NCBI GenBank assembly: GCA_014218235.1
Contig: CM024761.1
Span: 87,793,968 to 87,857,967 of the forward strand
Length of the DNA: 64,000 nt
Direction: 5' to 3'
From: Colocasia esculenta
Lineage: Eukaryota; Streptophyta; Magnoliopsida; Alismatales; Araceae
Below, piece after piece: positions 1-11,175 of the stretch. The notes below the pieces were generated by a model, which worked only from the letters and a program-made list of their open reading frames with translations, searched no databases and had not been told where the DNA came from. The translations under genes were made by a program, and so were the position numbers. Numbering within the stretch: the first letter of the stretch is position 1; each line of letters begins with the position of its first letter.

Positions 1-1184
1 GTACTCAGAGCGCTAGACATTCCGGAATTGAAATGGGAAAGCATTGGCATGGACTTCATCATGGGTTTACCCAAGACTCGTGGTGGACTTGACGCCATAT
101 GGGTCATTGTGGATCTACTAACCAAATTGCCCATTTTCTGCCTATAAAGAGTAAGTGGTCGGTGGAGGTACTAGCTGCCCTATATGTCAAGGAGATAGTA
201 AGACTACATGGAGTTCCATCATCTATTGTCTCGGATCGAGATCCGAAATTTACATCTCATTTTTGGAAGGGACTGCAAGGTGAACTGGGTACTAAACTCA
301 ACTTTAGTACCACGTTCCATCCACAAACGGATGGGCAAACTGAAAGAACCAACCAAATAGTGGAAGACATGTTGAGAGCTTGCACTATAGACTTCCAAGG
401 ATATTGGAACGAGAACCTATCCCTTATTGAGTTCGCCTATAACAACAGTTACTAGGTGAGCATCAAGATGGCACCGTTCGAAGCACTCTACGGAAGGAAT
501 TGTAGATCTTCTGCATGCTGGAATGAGGTTGGAGAATAGCAATGGCTAGGCCCAGACATGGTGCAACGTACCACAAAGGACATACAAGTGATTAGAGACC
601 GGCTTAAGACTGCTCAGTCCAGACAAAAGAGCTATGCCGACAAAAGAAGGTGGGACTGAGAATTCCAAGTCGGTGATCATGTGTTCTTAAAGGTGTCACC
701 TACACGTGGCATCCAAAGATTTGGAGTGAAAGGAAAGCTCAGTCCTAGATTCATTGGTCCTTTTGAAGTACTCGAAAGGATTGGTGAGGTTGCATACCGA
801 CTGGCATTACCACCAGATCTGGCATGTGTACACAATGTGTTCCATATCACCATGCTCAGGAAGTATGTCTATGACCATACCCACATCATTCGCCACGAGA
901 ACTTGGTGTTGAACAAGGATGTGACATATGAAGAGAAGTCAACTAAGATACTGGAACGGAAGGTTCAACAGCTCAGGAACCGTCCCATCCACGTGGTTAA
1001 AGTGTTATGGAATAACCGAGGAGTGGAAGAAGCCACATGGGAACCGGAAGGAGTCATCAGACAGAACTACCCTGATCTTTTCAGTAAGTCATTCCGCCTA
1101 AATGATCATATGAATTTGGGGACCAAATTCTTTTTAAGAGGGGGAGGATGTAGCAACTTGGATTTTTGGAAAATAAAAATTTAA
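1..1184 (+). pseudogene. Ty3/gypsy integrase C-terminal half plus chromodomain, decayed
   Basis: This is the 3' end of a chromovirus (Tekay/Del-like) pol gene entering from outside the window. The first about 40 codons read in frame 1 (GMDFIMGLPKTRGG, holding the first catalytic Asp). A one-base indel near 120-135 moves the integrase into frame 3, which carries VSDRDPKF (second Asp) and HPQTDGQTERTNQ (third acidic residue, Glu). A TAG at 453-455 ends that ORF where Gln is usual; further stops lie near 536 and 657. From 681 the frame is open through the SH3-like integrase tail (LSPRFIGPFEVLERIGEVAY) and a C-terminal chromodomain (ILERKVQQLRN, VLWNNRGVEEATWEPE). The frame runs 36 bp into the LTR. 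The family function is integration targeted by the chromodomain; this copy cannot encode an intact protein. Confidence 0.9.
1136..1148 (+). other. Polypurine tract of the Tekay-like element
   Basis: The purine run AAGAGGGGGAGGA directly precedes the TGTAGC start of the LTR. This is the expected plus-strand primer site for reverse transcription. Confidence 0.85.
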
Positions 1185-2249
1185 TAATTTATAAAAATAA
1201 AAGCAATTAGAAAATCAAATAAAAGAAAATTAAATAAAACCCATTAAAAGAAAAGAAGTAATGGGCTTTGTTAAATGGACCCATTAGAAATTAGTAGGCT
1301 AAAATAGAGAATCTTAAAAGGGGAATAATGGGAAATTACCCTAAATTCGTAACTAAAATATTACTTAAATAAAAAGAGGGTATTTAATGCATTAAAATAA
1401 GTGGTTTGAGTTGGATTTGGAATCCTAAACATATCCCAATTGCTTGTCCACGAAATCCCTTATCTCTCAACCCAATTAGGAGATCTCTTGCTTAAAAGGG
1501 GGAGAGGAAAATAGGAAACTCAGAATTAAATGGGAATTAGACTTAAACTAGGAAATGGAATTAGAGGGAGCTTAAATACTTATCTAAAACCCTCATGGAT
1601 GGCCCTAGCTCGTGCCAAGAGGTTGTTGGACAAGAAGGAGAAGCCAAGAGGAGCAGAAATCATGGAGAGGAAGATCTATTAAAGCTTCTTCCCGAGTTCT
1701 TCATCTTCAAACCCTAGAAGAGGAAAAACATGAAAGGTAGGCATTCTCATGAGCATAAACTATGGAAAATTATCTGTAGGATATTCCAATCATCATGAAC
1801 AAAGCCCTCAAATTTCGTATTTTTCCTTCAACCCAATCTTTTGTTATGGATTTTCAAAGTTCTGTAACTTATATGACCCTGAACCCCCTTAATACGTCTT
1901 GATCTCCATGTTTGCTAAACCCCAAGCCTTGAAATTTTTATTGGAGGTTCTGATGGTTGTTAGCTCTCTTTAGCCCTTGAAAGCCCTAATTTTCATCTAC
2001 TCTAGTGGGCGAATTAATTTGTTTACTCCAATGGATTACTATTTCTATCCTTCCTATTTAATTAGACCAAAGCATGCCGAAACCCTCTTTGTTTTTCAAA
2101 TTCCTATTTACTGTAAGTTCTCATGCATGTCTAGATCAATCTGCAACTTATTTCATGGTTTTTTTTCACTTGTACAATTAGTTCTATATTTTTGAATCCC
2201 TCTTTGTCAAGAAGGGCAACTCTTGGACCGCAATCCAAGACATGTTTGA

Positions 2250-2515
2250 TTCCTGTCGGACTCGGGCACAGACCACCAGAACGCGACAGCCTGATAGGCC
2301 GCGTTTTGTGGTCTGGTAGCGACAGACTGCCAGCCACGTTCTGAACGCGACAGGCATCGCCGTCGCGATCGCTGTGCCTGGCCCGAACGGCTTGTCGCGT
2401 TCCTTACATGACTCTGTCGCGTTCTCAGTGCCTGTTTGAACACCCCGTCGCGATCTGTACAAGGCACCGTCACATTCTACTCTGAGCCCGTCACTACCCA
2501 TACTGGGCTACATCG
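2250..2515 (+). repeat. GCGAC/GTCGCG motif cluster in LTR T1
   Basis: GCGACAG, CGCGACAGG, GTCGCGATCGC, GTCGCGTTCC and GTCGCGATCTG recur every 20-40 bp in both orientations. The stretch is GC-rich inside an AT-rich LTR, so it looks like a block of repeated short palindromic sites and not a simple satellite. Confidence 0.6.
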
Positions 2516-3465
2516 CGATCTTAGTGTTTGCCTTAAAAACCTAATTTTTGCAAGTCTTGACGTTCCACAGTAATCTTCATATCATGTTAACTGTCTTAAT
2601 TACAGAAAACGAAGTTGTAAGTAATGGTTATATTTTAACTAATAAAAGTCAATCACTTGACCTATCATATCTATGATTTCATGACACTTACACACACTCT
2701 GAATCATCCAATTATGACTTATTTTGGCATGAAATTATTTCATAATATGTCTGGTAATTTATGTAACTAAATTACCATTATTAATAAGACTTGCCTTCAT
2801 TTCTCGTGATGTTTTAGAAACACGGATATCGACACTCCACTGTTCTAGAATTCCTCTAGAACGTCGAGCACTTGTTTCTATAATTACCCTCTTTCTTGAC
2901 TTGGACGAACTCTCCAACGGATACTCCTTCTGCTGGACTAGTGAGTCTTTGTTCAAGGCCTCCGTAAGTCTCCTCTGTCCATGGATTCCCACATGGTCGA
3001 TGAGCGGGTTGTACCCTAACACCTATGAAACCCTTTAGGGATCAATACAATCCCAACGACCATTAGAAGTTCACTCTCATCTTGAATCACGCCGGACCTC
3101 TAGACTTGTTCTTAACAAGGCCATCGGAAAGGTAGTGAGTTCCACCTGACTGCCAACACCGAGTGCGCGTGTTGTGCAACTGTTACTATCGCATGTTTAC
3201 TCGACGTGTTACGTGCAATGTCCCCTAGCTCTCATCTCTACTTTACTCGCTCATCTATTCACGTTCTCTCTACTATCTCATCTATTCATCTAGTGCTCTC
3301 ATCTATTTCTTGGTGCTCTATATTGGCCATTGACTGATTGTCTAAAGATAAACAATATAACCAATGCTGGCAATATATAAAGGGCCCGATCTGGTCCTGG
3401 GATGTGCGCCCGAAAGTGCTAGTGCCCATGGGAGTTTAATGATCAGAGTGTTTGGCATTACACTC

Positions 3466-3680
3466 AAGTGCTATCTATCTCGACTATCTATATGACAATA
3501 AAAAAGTGCTATATTCTCTCGTTGTCTATTGACAAAATGTGCTATACTATACCTGTTGTGCTATTGCTATATTTTGTGCTATTAGTGATGTGGCCATCTT
3601 GCTATTTTGTGCTATAATCGACTCTCGTGCTATATTTTGAAAGTTGTGCTATTTCATTCGTGTGCTATCCTGCTATCTAT
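3466..3680 (+). repeat. Array of the heptamer GTGCTAT in LTR T1
   Basis: About ten copies of GTGCTAT or TTGCTAT, spaced 10-30 bp, lie in the second half of the LTR. Spacing is irregular, so this is a motif array and not a tandem repeat. Confidence 0.6.
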
Positions 3681-3815
3681 TACTTGACTCTTTCGCTCTA
3701 TCATTAGTTACTCTGCCATTAATACATTAATCATTTAAAGCCTACTTGACTATTGAGATTTAAGTCCTACTGGGCATTATCGCTTGCCCTGCGTTATTTG
3801 TCGTTGTGTTCTCAG

Positions 3816-3868
3816 GTGAGACCGAGGATGAACTATACACTCAAGAGGACGGGAACGCCCAGGAGTGA
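3816..3868 (+). other. Conserved AG|GT reading-frame block, LTR T1 copy
   Basis: A pyrimidine/T-rich stretch ending CTCAG (AG at 3814-3815) is followed by GT and then 16 open codons, ETEDELYTQEDGNAQE, then TGA. Position and phase match six other LTR copies in the window. Function is unknown. Confidence 0.5.
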
Positions 3869-4119
3869 CGTCATGAGTACCCTAGTGTCTTAGAGTTATG
3901 TTAGAGTCTTAGTTTAGTCTTTTACTCTTATTTCAATGTAATTGGGCCCTGTAGAATGGCTCTGATATTAGTAGTTGTAACTAGGCATTTGAAAGTTATT
4001 AATGAGAAGAATTATCTTTAGTATTATTCATTGTGCAATGGTTTAATGTCTAGTACTCGCTCTATACCCATTTACTTGCAACTGCCTCACATTCCGATAT
4101 TCCGCGTCATGGAGCGACA

Positions 4120-5103
4120 GGAATGCTGATCCCGACCTCTTCAAAGAAGCCCTCTTCTCCTCCAAATACACCTCCATTTCTGCCTCCTACATGCATGCCA
4201 GTGATAAAGCTTCCTCCATAGATCGATGCCCAAAAGCTACTAGTCTAGTCCTCCGGGACGGCTTCAACCCCATAATGAACTTCTTCACTTTTCTCCGCTC
4301 ATCTGCCATAATGTGGGGCGCATACTTGGACAGCTCCGCAAATCTCGCCTCGTACTCAAGCACACTCATTGACCATTGGTTCAATGTCAGAAACTCATGC
4401 TCCATGCGATCCTGCATATGCTCTGGAATGTACTTCACCTTGAACAGACGGATGAACTCAGCCCAAACAACCTCCATAGCTCCATCTCCAAACTATGTAC
4501 ATAGCACTGATGACCACCACACATCGGCACGATCCTGCAAAAGAAGGTAAATACATCTAAGGATGCACCACAAACAACACACATAAACCTTCTAAAACCA
4601 TTCTTTATCTGCAGCATATAAGTAGCTAACGTCACCCTCTCCTCTTCAATGCATCGGATAGCACGAAAGATGTTCTTCGTCTCTCGAAGCCAACTCTCCG
4701 CCAAGATGGGATCACTCTCCCATTTAAAGAAAGGTGGGTTCATCCTCCTGAACCTCTCCATCATGACACACCTCCAAAGCTGCCTCGTGAGCAGGTGCTG
4801 CGCCTACATCCAAGTCAAATCTCTTAGATGAATTCTTCCATCTAACACCTTGAATAACACTTCTCATCTACAAACCTGAACCTGCACTTGCACCTGCAAG
4901 GCCGCTGTCATCTGAGCTTGAGTTTGCATCGCGTATACCAATCCTTGCATTAATGCTCCATAATCCACAGGTGGTGGTGGGGGTGGCAAAGGCACACCAG
5001 TTTGGTCTTGCGCCTGCTGGGCTGGAGCCTGCGAACCTCCTGCCGACTCATCGCCTTGGGTCGGGCTTGCTCCTCTACGTCCACGGGTAGCCATAGTCTG
5101 CAA
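4120..5103 (-). pseudogene. Ty3/gypsy gag, minus strand, broken
   Basis: Reading downward from 5103, the N-terminus (MATRGRRGASPTQGDESAGG) is proline- and glutamine-rich (PPPPPPVDYGALMQGL). It is followed by the capsid-type retrotransposon gag domain in pieces: FFKWESDPILAESWL near 4730, then FIRLFKVKYIPEHMQDRMEHEFLTL and WSMSVLEYEARFAELSKYAP at 4450-4300. Frameshifts separate the pieces near 4590 and 4480, and a TAG (usually Gln) lies just after LSLACM at about 4190. The sequence stops abruptly at 4120 where the T1 LTR begins, so the rest of the element should lie left of the window. This is a chromovirus-type capsid/nucleocapsid precursor, non-functional here. Confidence 0.85.
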
Positions 5104-5794
5104 AATAGGAATTTATTATAATAACCTATTATTCTACATAAATCTTGGACTAATTCTTTATGCAGACTTAAGAATATGAACACGATGTTGATATTCCATT
5201 TATGTACATGCTCAACTTGGAACTCTCAACTAGAAAACTAGCCCAACAACTAGGGATTCACACGATGGGTTAAAGGAAGAAGAATAGATGTCTGTGAAGA
5301 AACCATACAACTAGTCCTAAACTTGACTAGTGAAGGATTTATGATAGGGGATGTCATAGATAGAAATATGCTCAGTCAAACTGTCATTAGAGAAGGATAT
5401 TAGGAGATGACAAAGATAGAGACCTAGACATTGTCCTTAAGAAATAGGGTTCTACACCACATCCTATTGCACACTTTGATCCCTAAGGCAGGCAATTTGT
5501 TAGTCTTGAACACTTGGAAATCTTATATCACTTGATTAAAAGGGAGAAGAACAATTTATCTAGTTTCATTTTGAAATATCTCAAAAATGGAATTGTAAAT
5601 AGTACATTGATTTATAGAAAATTGATCATTAAAATTCTATAGAAAGTTGGAATTGTTGAAGATAAAAAGTTGTCCATGATAAACAGGTTTGAGATCTCTG
5701 ACAAACCAGTGATTCATATGAGTTATTTTTAGAAAGATGGTTGCTGGTTTAGGAAGGCAGATGGGAGCTTAGCTTTAGTGGAAGAGAGAAATAA
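5104..5794 (+). pseudogene. Leader of the gag element and a decayed coding fragment
   Basis: 5104-5220 is AT-rich and probably the leader of the minus-strand gag element. From about 5250 a plus-strand frame shows WVKGRRIDVCEETIQLVLNL, then after several stops LRNRVLHHILLHTLIPKAGN and LVLNTWKSYIT. The pattern of a basic/hydrophobic stretch followed by IPKxGN recalls the gag-like 'putative plant transposon protein' domain found with many plant retroelements. It carries at least eight stops. The family call is from memory of the pattern and weak. Confidence 0.35.
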
Positions 5795-8017
5795 TGTCAC
5801 GTCCCAAACATTGCAGCAGAAGAATAATTGTTGAAACGTGAGTAGTCGTCATATAAGGCTCTAGCTAGCAGTCACATATAACATAATAATTTAGGTATTC
5901 ATAACCTCAAACTCTTCATTTCATTTCAATAATCGAAACTAGTACATGTTCAACTGCAAAATTTAAACTACGGGACTAAGAGACTCAATAAATGGAAAAT
6001 TACAAAACTTTCTCATTCGTTACCACATACTACATCAAACTAACTCTCAAACTGAAATAATAATAATCCTAAGGTTGAACCACACTCTTCACTCAGATGC
6101 ATTTCTATCGCTAGCTTGGTTCTCCTCCTCAACGTCGGTGTTACCTAAAATGTTAAGAAAGCAGGTAATAAGTGAACTCGTTGAGTAAGATTTACATCTC
6201 TCGGTAGGTATAAGTGATTAGCATTTTAATAACTAGGCAGGCACAAGTAAAGCAAGATGTACTAATACACATGATAAATCTAGTAAAACATAACTAGCAA
6301 GAGAGTCATGGTAGCAAGAGTACAATTATGTTGGTAAGAATGCTCAAGTATTGAGATTAAGCATGATGTAAGAACAAGAACGATCAAGAGAGCAATAGTT
6401 TACAAGAATGCAAGATAGCCATATCAAGCAAGCAAGCAAGCATGTAATGAGCAAGAACTTTTAACATGTAATAATAATCAGTCACCAGTCATAATGTGCA
6501 TTAAGGATCTATGCCACCTTAAAATGCACACCATGAACACGTGTAGTGTGGTTATGTATCTAGCATTCACACAAGTAAGTACTCCCAGCACGATGCAACA
6601 CCAATAATCATTATACCCCATACTTAACAGTACATTTTTGACTCTCTGTCGAGGGGGCTAGATTGGAGCCCATAAAGACTCACTTTGCCTGATCTTGCAT
6701 CTCAAGATTTTAATGTAAATACCCACAATCAAGCATGGTCAATTTACAGGAATTCCAAGAAGTCAATAGTATAGTATCATGTCATTGGTGATCATATCAA
6801 TGGTTTCAAGAATAGCAAGTCAAGAGAACATGTTTTCAAGATGTTTGTGTGTCAAGAGAGAAATTCAACAGCATAATGACTTAGTTTATGTTTAGTTCAA
6901 TATTTACATTAGTGACTTGGTTTCATGTGTATAAAAATTATGCTTTATGAGAAAGTAGATCAGAAAGGAAGTATACACTATCTCTTGGGAACTTCAATGG
7001 TACAACCAGCTTGGTCTCCATATGGGAATCCACGGAGTTCGAAGACTTACGAAGGTCTTGCTAGAAAGGTCCCTAATATGCTAGAATGGAATGTCCAACA
7101 AGGAGGTTCCAATCCACCAAAAAGAGACTGCCTATCTTGCATGTATATAAGTGAAAGGATGTGCTTCACTATATAGGTGACAAACATATCATTAAAACAT
7201 AGCTAAAAGCAATAGCATGATAGCATGGGATAGAACAACAAGCAAGATGATAGCAACACATGAGTTTCTACATATTAAAGATATGAGATTTCAATTTATG
7301 TAACAAGCTAGATCATCAAGATGGAATTCAACAATCACATGATAGAGAGATCAAGCAAGACAATTAAGATCAACCAAAAAACACACGAAAGCAACATACG
7401 AACATGTTTGACTTATAACATGGATTTTAGGGGTTTTTAGATGAAACCTTCAACATGAAAGTTGTTGGAAACACGAAGTAGAAGAACTTCACTAGATCCA
7501 CACATGCACCAAGTGTTGGATTTGTACTGCTACTGATCAGTAAGAGTATACACAACTAAGTAGATGTAGTTTGAAGTGAAAATTGAAACAAAAACAAATG
7601 CTCAAGGTGGATCAAAGTTTGAGAGAGAATAGATCAAATAATGAATCTATAATTGTGCTTGATCTTCATTGATCTGCACAATTCAAGTTCTAAAGCTTCA
7701 ACTCTTGAATCTTGTACTGTGATTCACTTCTTGAGACTTGAGTCTTTTAATTCCTTGAATCCATCATGCGGCTAGATGCAATTGGATTGAATTCAGCCTT
7801 GAATTCTGATCCCCTGATTTTGGATCTTCAAAGTTGCTTTTTGCCAGCTTGATCTCCACAATCTGGTTCAAAAGCTCTGCATCTCACCAATTCTTCAAGA
7901 ACCTTTTTCTCCAGGAATCCTATCGCTCTCTTTTCTTCGCTCTGCTGTAGTTCTCCTTGAATCTCACTTGTGCCTATCACAATCGCCTCAATTTATATCT
8001 CCTGGTGGGACGTCACA
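5795..8017 (-). repeat. LTR, family E, minus strand
   Basis: On the minus strand it starts TGTGACGTCCC at 8017 and ends GGGACGTGACA at 5795, an 11-bp terminal inverted repeat with one mismatch. It is about 2.2 kb. Its 3' two thirds are a diverged inverted homologue of the family D LTR end (30181-31597), clear around 6080-6720. A PPT-like run just beyond 8017 suggests a 3' LTR with internal sequence to the right. The 5-bp flanks (aataa and attcc) do not match, so it is not a simple solo LTR. Confidence 0.65.
6089..6144 (-). other. Conserved AG|GT reading-frame block, family E copy
   Basis: On the minus strand TTTTCTTAACATTTTAG-like sequence precedes GT, then NTDVEEENQASDRNASE and TGA. Phase and acidic content match the other copies. 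It ends about 295 bp from the LTR end. Confidence 0.5.
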
Positions 8018-8031
8018 ATTCCCCCAATATG
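8018..8031 (-). other. Polypurine tract next to LTR E
   Basis: The minus strand reads ATATTGGGGGAAT immediately before the TGTGACG start of the LTR. Confidence 0.6.
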
Positions 8032-8169
8032 ATGAAAAAAGGTGGGAATCTTTTTCCACCAAAATGTCATTCCAGAATCTTCATCATAGTACCAAGATTC
8101 TTCAATGATTGGTCCTTGGACCATTGGCCCAGATATGGTTCACTGGAACCTAAAAGTTATTGCTAGTGG

Positions 8170-8840
8170 AAGAGTGTGTCGACACCATTATACAGGTGTG
8201 TCGACACATACAACTTGCTCCATTAGTTCCTCACAAGGCATCGAAACATATGTCGACGCACCTTGTGCCCTGTGTCAACACAGATTCTATTTTCCTTCAA
8301 AATAGGCTTAGTGGCAAGGTCAAGTGCGTCGACATCCTAAAGCAACTGTGTTGACACCACAGTGTATAATCTTCACAAACTAGCTTACTAGAATGAGATA
8401 TTGTGTCAACAGCATCAAGGGACTGCATCGACGCATAGTCTATCTTCTTCAAAGCTGCTTCCGCCGGGGAGCCCGGAAATTCCTCGGCCTGGTCCACCTA
8501 CCCAGCCTGAGTGAGGCCACGAAGAACCAATTTCTGTAGGTTGGGCTGCTGCGGTTATGAAAGTTGGCGGACTGGTTGTACTCTGTTTTGTTGTTCTGGA
8601 GTAACTCTGTCATGTAATGTCGACCCCTCTGCGTAGGGTGTCCAGCTCATGCGAATTTGAGCCCCCGATGTCCATGTATCCCCCTTTCCCTTTATGTTCT
8701 TCACACATATATATAAAACTATCCACCCGATATCGACACTGGAGGTTCACTCCGATGTCATATCCATTCAAAAAAAAAATCTTCTTCGAAGCTGCTTAAT
8801 GGAAGCACTGGTGTGTCGACCTCCTGAAGAAACTGCGTCA
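8170..8840 (+). repeat. Array of GTGTCGACAC-like palindromes
   Basis: About ten copies of (T)GTGTCGACAC or near versions (GTCGACGC, GTCAACAC, GTTGACAC) lie every 30-70 bp. They form one array once the retroposed insert at 8461-8778 is removed. The core is the same as in the Sirevirus-like LTR at 22500, but the sequence between motifs is not alignable by eye. Confidence 0.6.
8461..8778 (+). mobile_element. Retroposed insert with A-tail and 19-bp target duplication
   Basis: The insert is about 318 bp and ends in ten A. It is flanked by atcttcttcaaagctgctt (8442-8460) and the same 19-mer with one mismatch (8779-8797). Long duplication plus A-tail is the signature of LINE-type target-primed reverse transcription. 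The first 140 bp is GC-rich and reads PPGSPEIPRPGPPTQPE, a TGA, then GHEEPISVGW and a hydrophobic end VGGLVVLCFVVLE followed by a stop. It could be the 3' end of a spliced cellular mRNA (truncated retrocopy) or a 5'-truncated LINE/SINE. I do not recognise the protein. Confidence 0.6.
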
Positions 8841-8841
8841 A

Positions 8842-10203
8842 CACACTTATGACCATTTTGCATTTGAGAGTTGTGGAAATGGATTTAGTGATCCATAAAA
8901 AATTTATTGTGGATTTATTTTTTTTATCATGTTCTCATGTGTTCATGGCTGCATATTGCAGACTCAAGTCCCATTGGAGGCTAATCAAGCCATGGGGACG
9001 GAAGATGAACCTACAATCACAGGGTGCGAGCGTGCCAGTCATGTGAGTGACAATAAGTGTTCTGCCACCGAGAGTCGAAGGGCTTTAGGTCTCTTTCGTG
9101 CACTGTTTGACTTTGTCAAACGAAGATGGGTATCGGGTCTGGACCAATATCCCGCCGTTGCCTAAGCGCAACGACGTTAATTACATCTCTCTAAGAGAGA
9201 AAACTTTTATTAATCGCTAGATTAGAAAGTCTTGTGGCCTAAGAAGGAGACATTCGACGAAAGTGTAAAAGAACAAAATATGTTTATTCAATAATGCATT
9301 GTTTGATCTCTTTATTCATTTATTCACTTGTTTTTCTTATTTATTTATGAAGTAGTTCCAATATGTTCTTTTGTTCCATTTAAGACATGATAGTCATGGT
9401 TCTGCTCGTGAGTCGGCATTGCTTGATCCTTGTGTGCTCAGTCAGCAGTGTAGGCACAGTCCATTCGGTAAGATATGCACATGCAGCAAGGTAGACAGTG
9501 AATCAGCAAGGCAAAACTAAATCAGTAAGACATAATCAAATTGGCAATCAGGACTGAATCGGCACCCTGCTGAGATGCTGCTGAATCGCTCAACCAGTGA
9601 GGGTTTTTAAAGTCATTTTCCAGCTCAACGCGTATGTGAAAAATTCGGCAACATCTCCCCTTATCTTGGTTGATGGGTGGAGAGCGTGATACACGTCCAC
9701 CGTAACGGAGACGGCACCCAAGAGTAAGGTGTAGGTTGAAAAACAACATCACCCCGATGGCACATGACACTGATCCTTGAGGCATGCCTACGAGGGACCG
9801 GTTGTTACTGAGAACATAAATAACCCAAACGGTGAGCGAATAATGTTTGATTCCATGTATTTGGGCATAAATACCATATTATCTAACCCGGAGTTCAATG
9901 GATTTCTTATCTGTTTATTATTTATTTTATATTTGGCTCAGTGATAAACACGATTATGTACACATGGTTCAGCCACAATCACATTTCTGCCTGGATGAGT
10001 CGACAAACTAGCCTCCTGATTGAGTGAGTCATCAGAGCTTCCTCTTGTTCATCTAAATCAGCAACAGACATTCAAACCTCATGAACAGAAAGCCAGAACT
10101 TCATGCTGGACAAACACAACAGAAAAAGGTTAGAAAATAGCAAAAAATGGCTAATGGGAGTGACTTCTTAGCCTTGGACATGGGTATTGACTACCCAACC
10201 CAA
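8842..10203. other. Unassigned repeat-derived sequence
   Basis: No convincing gene. 9400-9620 contains repeated AATCGGCA/AATCAGCA-type short motifs, similar in style to 11390-11580. It is probably internal or flanking sequence of the element owning LTR E, now bordering the Tat-like 3' LTR. Confidence 0.4.
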
Positions 10204-11160
10204 TGTTAGCAAGAAGTTGTATTCCCCAAAATTGAAATATGTAAAGGCCTTACTGCTCCAAAAAGAAAAGACAGCATTCTTGGTGTAGAAGAGAAAGGGG
10301 GGGAGTACATCAAACCTCTTCTAAGCCCACAGAGAACAAATCTACCCAGAACATGGTGTTGACAAGACAAAAAAGCAAGTAACAAATGAAATAAATAAAA
10401 AATAGGGAAAAGATGGAGTCCCATGGTTTCAAAAGCCTCATTTATTGAGGTGTGGGGGTTTGTGTCCTCCCACATGAGAGGTTGGGATGAGTAACCCATC
10501 TCACCATGTGGTGGAAGTCATCATCTCGTACTCCACCCATGAGAGAGCATGCAATAGAATAAAGAGAAAATGACAACCTTAAACAAAGTACATGCACATG
10601 AATAATAAGGAGCAAATAGAACTTTACAAAAGCCAACATACTTGGGATCAAACAAAAGTACAATCTGATGTAAAGAACTCTTTTAAATATTAGGAGAAGG
10701 ATGGGATACATATGAACAAGCCATTTCTTGAAGGGGGGGGGATGGGAGAGTTCAAAGCTTTTAATGAAGAGAAAAGAACTCTCTCTCTCTATCACGTCAC
10801 ACTCCACTCACCCTCTCTTTTAAATCTCCAAACAAGCAAAGAGCAAAAGATGGATACTCTCCTCTTCCTCTTTTCTTCTTGTTACAGCCGCAGGTCCCTC
10901 TTGGGAAGAAGGAAACAGTAGCAGCCAGAGCACTCCCTTGTCTTCTGCCCCAAGTAATCCCCTCTCTCTTAGCCTACCTTTTTGTTGTACTCCCCTCTCT
11001 CTTACCAGCCGCAGTAGGCACCTTTTTAAGGGGAAAGGGAATTTGGTGACTGGTGGCTTAAACTCACCCATCACCTAAGTGGTGGAGGCATTGGGCCTCT
11101 TTTAATGGGCTGCCCACTCAGTTAAGCATTTCTTCTGTTAAGAAAATTAGGCCTCCAACA
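10204..11160 (-). repeat. Probable 3' LTR of the Tat-like element
   Basis: The minus strand begins TGTTGGAGGCCTAATTTTC directly after a G-rich PPT (11161-11175) and can end at TTGCTAACA (10204). The ends TGTTGG/CTAACA are imperfect inverted repeats. Length is about 957 bp. The start is well supported by the PPT; the end is a guess because the other LTR is not visible and the target duplication (candidate cccaa, 10199-10203) cannot be checked. Confidence 0.5.
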
Positions 11161-11175
11161 AATGCCCCCCACCCG
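11161..11175 (-). other. Polypurine tract of the Tat-like element
   Basis: The minus strand reads CGGGTGGGGGGCATT immediately before TGTTGGAGGCC. Confidence 0.55.

Larger units (their letters stand above)
1149..4119 (+). repeat. 3' LTR of the Tekay-like element (family T1)
   Basis: It starts TGTAGCAACTTGG right after the PPT. It probably ends at GGAGCGACA, because the interrupted minus-strand gag resumes immediately at 4120. Length is about 2.97 kb. It contains a GCGAC/GTCGCG motif cluster (about 2250-2515), a GTGCTAT array (about 3466-3680) and the AG|GT frame block at 3815. The 5' copy of the element is outside the window, so the end cannot be confirmed by a target duplication. Confidence 0.75.
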
